From: an uncultured Cloacibacillus sp.
GTDB taxonomy: Bacteria; Synergistota; Synergistia; Synergistales; Synergistaceae
DNA: 57,800 nt
Assembly (NCBI GenBank): GCA_900545755.1
Contig: URAG01000004.1
Span: forward strand, 1-57,800
Direction of reading: 5' to 3'
Shown piece by piece: positions 25,600 to 32,800 of the stretch. A program made the translations under genes and the position numbers. Each line of letters opens with the position of its first letter. The stretch's first letter is position 1. Under the pieces are notes generated by a model. It saw only the letters and a list, made by a program, of their open reading frames with translations. It had not been told where the DNA came from and did not search any database.

Positions 25600-25908
25600 T
25601 CACCATCTTTTATATTCCGGCAGATCTTCCCAGATACGCCCGCAGGCAGGATAAAAACGTCTGTAGCGCACGCTGCGGTTGAAAACCTGTCTCATGTAAG
25701 GATCTTTTTTCGCCATGCGCAGCAGTATGTTCTGCCCGATAAACCATACGGCTGCGGCGTATGCCACGTTCGCGTAATTCATCTCCATTATCCCGGACGG
25801 GCCGCCGAGGACGAGCGCGAGAGCCACTAAAGCAAAGTAGAGCTCGCGGTCGCAGCCCATGAAAAGCTGCGGACGCACGAGGCTCTGATGGATTACCGTC
25901 CTTTCCAT
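25600..25908 (-). CDS. trbD: TrbD/VirB3 inner-membrane protein
   Basis: 102 residues from the ATG at 25908; upstream in-frame codons overlap trbC and are rejected. The opening MERTVIHQSLVRPQLFMGCD followed by two hydrophobic segments and QNILLRMAKKDPYMRQVFNR is the VirB3/TrbD pattern. It lies 5 bp after trbC and just before trbE, with which VirB3 proteins interact. Confidence 0.92.
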   Translation of the reverse strand: MERTVIHQSLVRPQLFMGCDRELYFALVALALVLGGPSGIMEMNYANVAYAAAVWFIGQNILLRMAKKDPYMRQVFNRSVRYRRFYPACGRIWEDLPEYKRW

Positions 25909-25913
25909 AGCGC

Positions 25914-26252
25914 CTAGAAGATGAGGCTGCCGCTTACGCCGAGCTTGTCGAGCCAGCTCTTCGCGAAGCAGAAAACGCTTATCCCGAGAAACAGCCAGCT
26001 GAGCCTGCTTCCCCATGAGGCGAAGTCTATCCCCTGCATGGCGAGGCCTCCGATGCCGACGACTAGGCATATTATGGCCAGGTTCCTAGCGATCGGGCCG
26101 CTTAATGACTCCGCTATCTTTTCAAGTATCGTTTCCCCTTCCCATCCGATGGCGGTACCTGCTAAAGAAGGCGAGGCTGCTATAACAAACAGCACTACTG
26201 CACAGAAGAATACGAATAAAACGCTGCGGTATGAGATGTTGTCGTTTACCAT
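25914..26252 (-). CDS. trbC: TrbC/VirB2 pilin precursor
   Basis: 112 residues. It has a long signal sequence with a hydrophobic core (VLFVFFCAVVLFVIAASPSLAG), a short mature N-terminus, and two transmembrane helices around a small polar loop (IARNLAIICLVVGIGGLAMQ and SWLFLGISVFCFAKSWL). This is the TrbC/VirB2 layout. In RP4 the TraF peptidase cyclises this pilin; traF is present downstream. Confidence 0.9.
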   Translation of the reverse strand: MVNDNISYRSVLFVFFCAVVLFVIAASPSLAGTAIGWEGETILEKIAESLSGPIARNLAIICLVVGIGGLAMQGIDFASWGSRLSWLFLGISVFCFAKSWLDKLGVSGSLIF

Positions 26253-26259
26253 ATATATT

Positions 26260-27234
26260 TCAATCCTTTCTCTTTTCTACGACGGAGGTCCGGTACGCGC
26301 CGTTGATGTCTAGGCCGGATACTTCAAGCACTTCCGATACGACCGGACCTATCCGCCTGTCTTTCTGCACGTGGACGACGAGGTTCACGGCATCTGCAAT
26401 TAGGCTCCTGATAAATGGGAGCGTCATGCCGGAGATGTTCGACTCGAGAATGAGCGTTTCAAGGCGTGAGAGCGCGGACGTGGCGGAATTTGCGTGTATC
26501 GTGCATATTCCGCCTGGGTGTCCGGTGTTCCACGCCTTGAGCAGTTCCATCGCCTCAGCGCCGCGCGTCTCGCCGAGGATTATCCTATCTGGACGCATCC
26601 GCAGGTTCGCGGCGAGCAGAGCGCTTGCGCAGGCGTTGTCCGTTATGCGTTCGAAGACTGCGTTTCTGTTGACGATTTGGAGTTCAGGAGTGTCCTCCAT
26701 TACGGCGATTCGGTCGTCAGGGCAGAGTCTCCCTATCTCTGCAAGCAGAGCGGACGAAAGAGTCGTCTTGCCTGAACCGGTGCCGCCGGATACGATTATG
26801 TTCCGCCGTTCCGAGACGGCTTTTTGAAGGAGCCGGTATATCCGCTCCGTCATTCTCTCCGGCACGTAGTCGAGCAGATCGAGCACGACTTTTCTGCCGC
26901 ACCTTATTGAAAACACGGGAGCCGTCGTAACTGGTTCTATCATCGCCTGAAAGCGCTGTCCGCCTGGGAGGTTCGCCGAGAGCAGCGGCTTTTTCTCATT
27001 GACCGTCGTGTGCTTGTATGCCGCTACTGAGCCTATGACGAGCATGGCTCTTTCTCTCGCCATCACGACGCCGGTTCTCGACATTCCTTCCCCCATACGA
27101 TCTATCCAGACCGTCCCATCTTGGTTGAGCATGATTTCCGTGACGCTTTCGTCGTCAAGGAACGCAGTTATCTCCGCCCCTAGTTCTCGCGCTATCTTTT
27201 CCCCTGCGCTCTTCATCCACATATCGTCGCGCAT
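26260..27234 (-). CDS. trbB: TrbB/VirB11 secretion ATPase
   Basis: 324 residues, a hexameric traffic ATPase. The N-terminal domain includes FLDDESVTEIMLNQDGTVW; the P-loop IIVSGGTGSGKTTLSSAL is near residue 150, the Asp box IAVMEDTPELQI follows, and the His box region is WNTGHPGGICTIHANSA. GGAGG precedes the ATG. It is the first gene of the transfer operon. The 475 bp upstream, shared with the divergent XRE gene, contain repeated operator-like sites and no other supportable gene. Confidence 0.95.
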   Translation of the reverse strand: MRDDMWMKSAGEKIARELGAEITAFLDDESVTEIMLNQDGTVWIDRMGEGMSRTGVVMARERAMLVIGSVAAYKHTTVNEKKPLLSANLPGGQRFQAMIEPVTTAPVFSIRCGRKVVLDLLDYVPERMTERIYRLLQKAVSERRNIIVSGGTGSGKTTLSSALLAEIGRLCPDDRIAVMEDTPELQIVNRNAVFERITDNACASALLAANLRMRPDRIILGETRGAEAMELLKAWNTGHPGGICTIHANSATSALSRLETLILESNISGMTLPFIRSLIADAVNLVVHVQKDRRIGPVVSEVLEVSGLDINGAYRTSVVEKRKD

Positions 27235-27350
27235 AACGTTTTTCCTCCGTCGATTTTCGTAAAGGTATAAAAAACGGCGCGCCTCCAGCCGTGTGCCATT
27301 ATTTGAAATGCAATTAGGAATTGTTCACTTGTATTCACCCTCCTCATTAA

Positions 27351-27372
27351 ATTCAACGTTCGCCTGTTGAAT
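27351..27372. repeat. Inverted repeat in the trbB upstream region
   Basis: ATTCAAC and GTTGAAT form a perfect 7-bp inverted repeat with an 8-bp spacer, about 120 bp upstream of trbB. It could be an operator or the stem of a leader hairpin. No terminator-like T-run follows on either strand. Confidence 0.4.
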
Positions 27373-27476
27373 ATGACGTGTGGTTTTCATTCACATGCTG
27401 GATGTCCGACGCTGGCGCGGCTAACATGTCTCCCGTAAGTGACGGTGCTGCAATACTGCTTCACGGTACATTTGTC

Positions 27477-27620
27477 TTTAACATTTGCGACACCTCTCAT
27501 TTATAATGTTTAGCTTTTTCTTTACACAGGCATTGCAAAGCATTACTGTAATCTGCTATAATTTGCAACATAAAGAAAGATATTACTTAACATTAGCGAG
27601 AATTTAAGAGCTATGTTAAG
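27477..27620. promoter_or_regulatory. Operator-like repeat cluster between trb operon and XRE gene
   Basis: Four related half-sites occur: TTTAACATTTGCGA (27477-27490), ATAATGTTTAGC (27503-27514), CTTAACATTAGCGAG (27586-27600) and the reverse-orientation GCTATGTTAAG (27610-27620). The last two form an imperfect 11-12-bp inverted repeat. The cluster lies between two divergent transcription units, one encoding a DNA-binding protein, so it is a likely regulator-binding region. Confidence 0.5.
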
Positions 27621-27709
27621 TCTTTGCTGTTCATAATATGATTTCTGACTTTATTTTGTCAATAGAGTAGAGTTAATATGCATGACCTTGACAAGAAAGC
27701 TTTTGCGAA

Positions 27710-28156
27710 ATGGCGGTGGAGATTATAAACACGAAAAAAAGACAGCGCATAGAATTGAATTGGGCTTTAATAGAGAGACAAATGAAGAAAAAGCATTTTA
27801 CCCAGATTTCGCTGGCAAAAGAAATGGGGATTTCGCGTGCAACGATTTCTGGGTGGAAGAGCAACTTATATACGCCGACCGACGAGCGGCTTGATGAATT
27901 GTGCCGTATTCTGGATATTGACGATTCTGATATATTTGTGCAGCCGGCAACCACAGTGCCTAAATCGAACATAGACGCGCGCACCGAATTGCTTGCGGCC
28001 ATGCTCGCCTTGTCCAAGCTGGAGGATACGATTGCCGCGGACACCGGATACGTATTTTTCAGCCCAGATGAAGCCGAAGCTTTGTACTCAAAGGCAAGAG
28101 CACTGAGACAGCTCGTGTTTAAAGTCTACTCGCTTAAAGAGACTACAAGAGTTTAG
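27710..28156 (+). CDS. XRE-family transcriptional regulator, divergent from the transfer operon
   Basis: 148 residues. An HTH of the Cro/CI type covers about residues 19-75: LIERQMKKKHFTQISLAKEM, GISRATISGWKSNL, TPTDERLDELCRILDIDDSD. The C-terminal half is helical and may dimerise. The ATG at 27710 lacks a clear ribosome site; a start at the internal ATG near 27783 would remove part of the HTH support. The gene is more AT-rich than its surroundings, as expected for a mobile-element control gene. It probably represses or activates the trb operon through the repeat cluster between them (inference). Confidence 0.82.
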   Translation: MAVEIINTKKRQRIELNWALIERQMKKKHFTQISLAKEMGISRATISGWKSNLYTPTDERLDELCRILDIDDSDIFVQPATTVPKSNIDARTELLAAMLALSKLEDTIAADTGYVFFSPDEAEALYSKARALRQLVFKVYSLKETTRV

Positions 28157-28408
28157 GAAATGTCCAATCATGATGCCAGGGCTGAACTTTAGTGGGTGTA
28201 AGTTCATTATATGTGTGAGAAGACATTGTTTTATGGATAAAAACATAATGAGATTTTCTATGTCAAAGCTAGGGAGAGAGATTACTGCGAAATCAAAAAG
28301 TTGGAGATAAAATTAGAAGCAGCTGACATAAAAAGTTCACTTGATTAAAGACGATGAAGAGATGAAAATTTGTTGGGAATCAGCCCTGCATACGCTCAGC
28401 ATACGGCA
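28157..28408. other. AT-rich non-coding stretch
   Basis: I see no gene, RNA or clear repeat here. The base composition is lower in GC than the surrounding chromosome and similar to the XRE gene, consistent with the edge of an acquired segment. Confidence 0.4.
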
Positions 28409-28410
28409 CT

Positions 28411-28446
28411 AAAAAAGGGTTTTCGGTAAAGTCCCGAAAACCCTTG
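28411..28446 (-). terminator. Intrinsic terminator after tRNA-Thr
   Basis: On the minus strand AAGGGTTTTCGG and CCGAAAACCCTT form a perfect 12-bp stem with a 7-nt loop, followed by TTTT, 8 bp after the tRNA CCA end. Confidence 0.85.
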
Positions 28447-28453
28447 GTATCTC

Positions 28454-28529
<76 letters not shown>

Positions 28530-28603
28530 GACGGCGCTCCGAAAGAGCGACGCAAAATATTATAGCCTATTTGAGTGCCTTGTCAAACCGCGCGGGCGCG
28601 TCT

Positions 28604-30238
28604 TTATGCGTTCGTCTGACGCGCTACGAGGTGGTCTGCCCGGTACATCTGGCGCAGCTTCGGCTTCTCTATCTTGCCCGTCGGGTTGCGCGGGATGTCC
28701 GCGAAGATTATGCGGCGCGGGCGCTTGTAGCGCGGCAGCGCCATGCAGAAGTCGTTTATATCGTCCTCGGTGCACTGAGCGCCTGGCTTGAGCTCTATTA
28801 TCGCTGCGGCTATCTCTCCGAGGCGCTTGTCTGGCAGGCCGATGACTGCGGCGTCCTTTATCGCATTGTTCGAGCGCAGGAAATCCTCTATCTGGACCGG
28901 GTAGAGGTTTTCGCCGCCGCTGATTATCACGTCTTTTTTGCGGTCGACTAGGTATATGAAGCCGTCCTCATCCTGACGCGCCATGTCGCCTGTGAGCAGC
29001 CAGCCGTTTTTGAGCACGGCGTCGGTCGCCTCTGGGTCGTTGTAGTAGCATTTCATGACGCCGGGGCCTTTGACGGCGAGCTCGCCGACGCTGCCGTCGG
29101 TTATCGCGTCTCCCTGCGCATCGACTATCTTGACGCGCCAGCCGTAGCCTGGAATGCCTATAGCGCCGACCTTGTCGATGTTGCCGACGCCGAGATGGAC
29201 GCAGCCGGGGCCGATGGATTCCGAGAGGCCGTAGTTGGTGTCGTATTTGTGCTTGGGGAATACCCGCCGCCATCTCGTGATGAGGCTCGGAGGCACGGGC
29301 TGGGCGCCGATGTGCATGAGCCGCCACTGCGAGAGCTCGTAGTCTTCGAGGCGGATTCTGCCGTCGTCTATCGCGTCGAGGATGTCCTGCACCCACGGCA
29401 CAAGCAGCCAGACTATCGTGCATTTTTCGTTGGAGACTGTTTCGATTATAGTCTTGGGGTCGGTGCCCTTGAGCAGTATGCCCTTACTGCCCGATATTAG
29501 GCTGCCGAACCAGTGCATCTTCGCGCCAGTGTGGTAGAGCGGGGGAATGCAGAGGAATACGTCGTCGTGCGTCTGACCGTGATGCGCCTGTTCGACTTTC
29601 GCCGCGTGCATCAGCGCGCGGTGCGAGTGGAGTATCGCCTTCGGGAAGCCGGTGGTACCGGAGGAGAAGTATATCGCCGCGTCGTCGTCGTCGGAAAGCA
29701 GGATGCGCGGCGCGTAGCTCGAAAGGTTCGCCGCCAGGTGCATGTAGTTTTCCGCGAAGCGCGGACAGCCGTCGCCTATGAAGAAGCGCAGCTTGACGCG
29801 CGGTATCTTGTCGCAGACGTCCTCGACGCGGCCTATGAACTCTGGGCCGAAGAAGAGCGCGTCCACGTCGGCGAGTTCGAGGCAGTATTTTATCTCGTCC
29901 GCGGTGTAGCGGAAATTGAGCGGCACGGCGAGCGCGCCGGTCTTGAGTATTCCGAAGTAAAGCGGCAGCCATTCAAGGCTGTTCATCATCAGGATGGCGA
30001 CTTTGTCGCCTTTCTTTATGCCGCGCGAGAGCAGCAGGTTCGCGCAGCGGTTGGCCTTTTCGTCGAAAACGCCCCACGTTATTTCGCGGCGGTAGCTTTC
30101 GGTCGGGCTGGATTCTATGAGCTCGTATTCCTTCCACGTGACGCGGCGGATTTCCTTGACTTCGGGGTTGATTTCGACGAGCGCCGTCTCGTGGCAGAAT
30201 TCGTGGGCGTTCCTCTCCAGCAGGTCGGTAATAGGCAT
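28604..30238 (-). CDS. AMP-dependent acyl-CoA synthetase/ligase with T-box leader
   Basis: 544 residues of the class I adenylate-forming family. Motifs: YFSSGTTGFPKAILHSHRAL (P-loop), NYGLSES, GWLLTGDMARQDEDGFIYLV, DRKKDVIISGGENLYP and the catalytic Lys in PTGKIEKPKLR. It should activate a carboxylic acid with ATP and transfer it to CoA in the cytosol; the acid cannot be named. An insertion near residues 35-55 makes the N-terminus slightly longer than usual. AAGGAGG precedes the ATG. A T-box leader occupies the upstream region, which is unusual for this enzyme class and hints at a link to amino acid supply. Confidence 0.9.
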   Translation of the reverse strand: MPITDLLERNAHEFCHETALVEINPEVKEIRRVTWKEYELIESSPTESYRREITWGVFDEKANRCANLLLSRGIKKGDKVAILMMNSLEWLPLYFGILKTGALAVPLNFRYTADEIKYCLELADVDALFFGPEFIGRVEDVCDKIPRVKLRFFIGDGCPRFAENYMHLAANLSSYAPRILLSDDDDAAIYFSSGTTGFPKAILHSHRALMHAAKVEQAHHGQTHDDVFLCIPPLYHTGAKMHWFGSLISGSKGILLKGTDPKTIIETVSNEKCTIVWLLVPWVQDILDAIDDGRIRLEDYELSQWRLMHIGAQPVPPSLITRWRRVFPKHKYDTNYGLSESIGPGCVHLGVGNIDKVGAIGIPGYGWRVKIVDAQGDAITDGSVGELAVKGPGVMKCYYNDPEATDAVLKNGWLLTGDMARQDEDGFIYLVDRKKDVIISGGENLYPVQIEDFLRSNNAIKDAAVIGLPDKRLGEIAAAIIELKPGAQCTEDDINDFCMALPRYKRPRRIIFADIPRNPTGKIEKPKLRQMYRADHLVARQTNA

Positions 30239-30288
30239 ACTGTATTCCTCCTTAAAGTCTTTATTCTTTTCCGGAGCGGCGGCAACAA

Positions 30289-30580
30289 AAAAGCCCGCCC
30301 TCCTTAATCAGAGGACGGGCTTGTATTCCCGTGGTACCACCTCAGTTTGGCGCTCCCTCGCGGGAGCCGCCCTCGTCGGGTACGGGCCGAAGCCGGATAC
30401 CCTGTCCGCTTTTACGGGCGGACCCGTCGCAGCCTACTGAAATTCAGCGATTCGTTCGGTGCGCCGCTCTTGGAATGTATTTCGGCCCGTCCCTCCGCCG
30501 CCTTACACCAACCGGCGGCTCTCTGCTGGAGCGGTCCCGGGCTTACTTCTTTCCCGTCGTCGCGTTTAGCCTATATCACC
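30289..30580 (-). promoter_or_regulatory. T-box leader (tRNA-sensing) upstream of the acyl-CoA synthetase
   Basis: The minus strand shows, in order: GAAAGAAGTAAGC (stem I), AGCAGAGAGCCGCC, GGTTGGTGTAAGGCGG (distal stem I), GCCGAAATACATTCCAAGAG (specifier region), and the T-box AACTGAGGTGGTACCACGGG. A terminator follows: AAGCCCGTCCTC with GGGCGGGCTT then TTTTTT (about 30289-30326). The UGGU of the T-box fits a tRNA with discriminator A. The specifier is best read as UAC (Tyr) because a purine follows; AUA (Ile) or ACA (Thr) are alternatives. Confidence 0.88.
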
Positions 30581-30587
30581 AAATGAT

Positions 30588-30616
30588 ATTGTGGCGCTGA
30601 ATGGCCGGAATGTCAA
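30588..30616 (-). promoter_or_regulatory. Promoter of the T-box transcript
   Basis: On the minus strand TTGACA (30611-30616) and CACAAT (30588-30593) are 17 bp apart, directly upstream of the T-box stem I. The plus-strand sequence from 30617 to 30744 shows nothing else. Confidence 0.55.
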
Positions 30617-30744
30617 GCCGCAGCGCACGAAACTGCGGTGTGGTGTTGCCAACCGTCAATTGCAGTAAGAATGGAGTGATGTAGTCATGGCTTCCAGGTA
30701 TGGCTTCAATATCAATGGCCATTATGGGAATACGAAAAGCGGCT

Positions 30745-30773
30745 TGACCGCGTTACATTAAGAGACTAAACTT
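30745..30773 (+). promoter_or_regulatory. Promoter of the corA leader transcript
   Basis: TTGACC (30745-30750) and TAAACT (30768-30773) with a 17-bp spacer. The predicted start near 30780 begins with the hairpin GCCGG-TTCG-CCGGC (30781-30794), a stable 5' end. Confidence 0.6.
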
Positions 30774-30823
30774 TTATTGCGCCGGTTCGCCGGCCTAAAT
30801 TTTATGAAGGAGAAATTTCCTGT

Positions 30824-30883
30824 ATGGACGCAAGCGGCCCTAGTCCTGAACCTGTAGGACAATCACGTTTTATTTACGGTTAG
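30824..30883 (+). CDS. CorA leader peptide, 19 residues, Asp/Glu/Pro-containing
   Basis: The ORF MDASGPSPEPVGQSRFIYG follows AAGGAG by 11 bases. It contains an acidic/Pro-rich first half (D2, P6, P8, E9, P10), similar in character to the MgtL leader of enterobacterial mgtA. Its stop codon sits two bases before alternative hairpins that lead to the corA ribosome site. Too short for homology; the case is positional and compositional. Confidence 0.55.
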   Translation: MDASGPSPEPVGQSRFIYG

Positions 30884-30884
30884 C

Positions 30885-30924
30885 CTCTCCCGGGCCGTTC
30901 CATACCCGGGCGAGCCGGGTATGG
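30885..30924 (+). promoter_or_regulatory. Mutually exclusive hairpins before corA
   Basis: CTCTCCCGGG (30885-30894) can pair with CCCGGGCGAG (30905-30914), while CCATACCCGG (30900-30909) can pair with CCGGGTATGG (30915-30924). The two share the CCCGG segment and cannot form together. The second ends directly before AGGGAA, the corA ribosome site. There is no T-run, so translational or Rho-dependent control is more likely than intrinsic termination. Confidence 0.55.
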
Positions 30925-30934
30925 AGGGAATTCA

Positions 30935-31891
30935 ATGCTCAAGATAATCAAGACGACAGAAACTCATCTGGTCGAGCTTGCGCCGGAGAACATCGAGTCC
31001 GGGGCATGGATATCGCTTATACGCCCCACGGCGGACGAGCTCAACGAAGTTGAGGACATAACAGGCGCGCCGCAGGATTTTGTGCGCTCGGCTCTCGACC
31101 CCGAAGAATCCTCGCGTATAGAAGTAGAAGACAATCATATCCTCGTCCTTATCAACGTTCCTGTGAACCACGACAGCAACATCTCCGAGTACGACACATT
31201 GCCGCTCGGCATAATCATAACGCCCGACTACTTCGTGACGGTCTGCCAGGAGCACAACGACGTCATCCAGAATTTTTCGGAGTCTCGCTTCCGCTACTTT
31301 AATACGTGGAAGAGGACGCGCTTCCTTTTCCAGATCCTTTACCGCTCCGCGATGCTCTTCCTGAAAGACCTGCGCCAGATGACGCGGCGCTCCGATCAGA
31401 TAGAGCAGGACCTCCGCCAGTCTATGAAGAACGCCGAGCTCTTCCAGCTGCTCGATCTTCAGAAAGGGCTTACCTACTACTCTATCGCGCTTCGTTCTAA
31501 CAAGGCCGTCGTCGAGCGTCTCCTACGCCTTTGTTCCAACTCGCAGGTCAGCCACCTCATCAAGTTCCGCGAGGAGGACGAGGACCTTCTGGACGACGTG
31601 CGCATCGAGTACGACCAGGCGATAGAGATGGCGCAGATTCAGACGGACGTACTCGCCGGCATGATGGACGCTTTCGCCTCCGTCATCTCGAACAACCTCA
31701 ACATCGTCATGAAGGTGCTCGCCTCGATAACGATAGTCATGGCGATTCCTACTTTAGTTTCGAGCTTCTGGGGTATGAACGTCCCTGTGCCGTGGACTGA
31801 CAACCCGGCCGGCTTCATCATCGTCGGATGCATCGCGATAATGCTTACGATGGCGGCGACGTGGCTGCTGTGGAAGAAAAAGCTCTTCTAA
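30935..31891 (+). CDS. corA: CorA-family magnesium/divalent cation channel
   Basis: 318 residues, standard length. The N-terminal alpha/beta cytoplasmic funnel includes SGAWISLIRPTADELNEVED and YDTLPLGIIITPDYFVTVCQ; a long helical stalk follows, then two C-terminal transmembrane helices with the signature WGMN (GMN at residues 280-282) and a basic end WKKKLF. It forms a pentameric Mg2+ or Co2+ channel. AGGGAA sits before the ATG at 30935. The leader carries a small ORF and alternative hairpins. Given the nearby cobalamin genes, cobalt transport is conceivable, but the GMN sequence does not separate the two ions. Confidence 0.93.
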   Translation: MLKIIKTTETHLVELAPENIESGAWISLIRPTADELNEVEDITGAPQDFVRSALDPEESSRIEVEDNHILVLINVPVNHDSNISEYDTLPLGIIITPDYFVTVCQEHNDVIQNFSESRFRYFNTWKRTRFLFQILYRSAMLFLKDLRQMTRRSDQIEQDLRQSMKNAELFQLLDLQKGLTYYSIALRSNKAVVERLLRLCSNSQVSHLIKFREEDEDLLDDVRIEYDQAIEMAQIQTDVLAGMMDAFASVISNNLNIVMKVLASITIVMAIPTLVSSFWGMNVPVPWTDNPAGFIIVGCIAIMLTMAATWLLWKKKLF

Positions 31892-32104
31892 CCTGTGCTC
31901 CTGCGCTTTTTCTATCCATATTTAAGTATCGAAAATTCGTAAAGTCTGACGAAAACGGACGACTCCGCGCTGCGGGGCCGTTTTTATATTCAGCGCCCGC
32001 GTCGCAGGTTTTGCGCCGCCTGGCGCGTTTCGCCATTTTCCTTTTCGACCGCGGCGCGCAGCGACGCTATAATTTTCGTAAGCTTGCGGCGGGAGGGCTG
32101 CGTT

Positions 32105-32785
32105 ATGTACTTTTCCTACACTGACGAAGAAATCGAATATCTGAAAAAGCGCGACAAAAAGCTCGCGGCGGCGATTGAAATAATCGGGCCGATAAGGCGC
32201 GAGGCGGAACCGGAGATTTTTCCCGCGCTCGTGCATCACATCGTCGGCCAGCAGATTTCGGGCGCGGCGCAGCGAGCGGTGTGGGCCCGCGTGCGCGAGG
32301 GGCTGGGCGAGGTGACGCCGGAGAACATACTTGCGCGCGGCGCCGCCGGCGTTATGTCTTTCGGACTCTCGGCGCGCAAGGCGGACTATATTTTCGATCT
32401 AGCACGGCGCGCGGCGTCTGGGGAGTTCGACGCTGAGGCGCTGCGCGGAATGAACGACGCGGATGCCGCAGAGTACCTCTGCCGGCTGCGCGGCATAGGG
32501 CTGTGGACGGCGGAGATGCTGCTGACCTTTACGCTCCAGCGGCGCGACGTACTGAGCTTTGGAGATTTCGGCATAAGGCGCGGCCTGCGGATGCTCTACC
32601 GTCATAAGGAAGTAGACCGCGAACGCTTCGAGCGCTACCGCAGGCGTTACTCGCCATGCGGGACTCTCGCCGCGATGTATATTTGGGAGATCGCTGGCGG
32701 AGCTCTGCCCGGAGTCACAGACCCTGCGGCGGATAAAAAGCCGCGCGCCGCGAAGGGGCCGCGGGAAAGTAAAAAACGTTCATGA
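32105..32785 (+). CDS. DNA-3-methyladenine glycosylase II (AlkA-like, HhH-GPD)
   Basis: 226 residues from the ATG at 32105 (GGGAGG nine bases upstream; the TTG at 32084 is less likely). It shows ALVHHIVGQQISGAAQRAVW, the helix-hairpin-helix LCRLRGIGLWTAEMLLTF and the catalytic Asp in LSFGDFGIRRGLRML. It removes alkylated bases from DNA as the first step of base-excision repair. The basic Lys/Arg-rich tail of about 20 residues is unusual. The space from corA (31892-32104) has no other feature. Confidence 0.9.
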   Translation: MYFSYTDEEIEYLKKRDKKLAAAIEIIGPIRREAEPEIFPALVHHIVGQQISGAAQRAVWARVREGLGEVTPENILARGAAGVMSFGLSARKADYIFDLARRAASGEFDAEALRGMNDADAAEYLCRLRGIGLWTAEMLLTFTLQRRDVLSFGDFGIRRGLRMLYRHKEVDRERFERYRRRYSPCGTLAAMYIWEIAGGALPGVTDPAADKKPRAAKGPRESKKRS

Positions 32786-32800
32786 CGTGATAAAATTACT

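Noticed and set aside
27240..27320. 28-codon ORF overlapping the trbB start
   Set aside because: It has no clear ribosome site and overlaps the trbB ribosome site and first codons in another frame.
30774..30934. M-box (magnesium) riboswitch before corA
   Set aside because: The conserved M-box core sequences are absent; the leader ORF and hairpins explain the region better.
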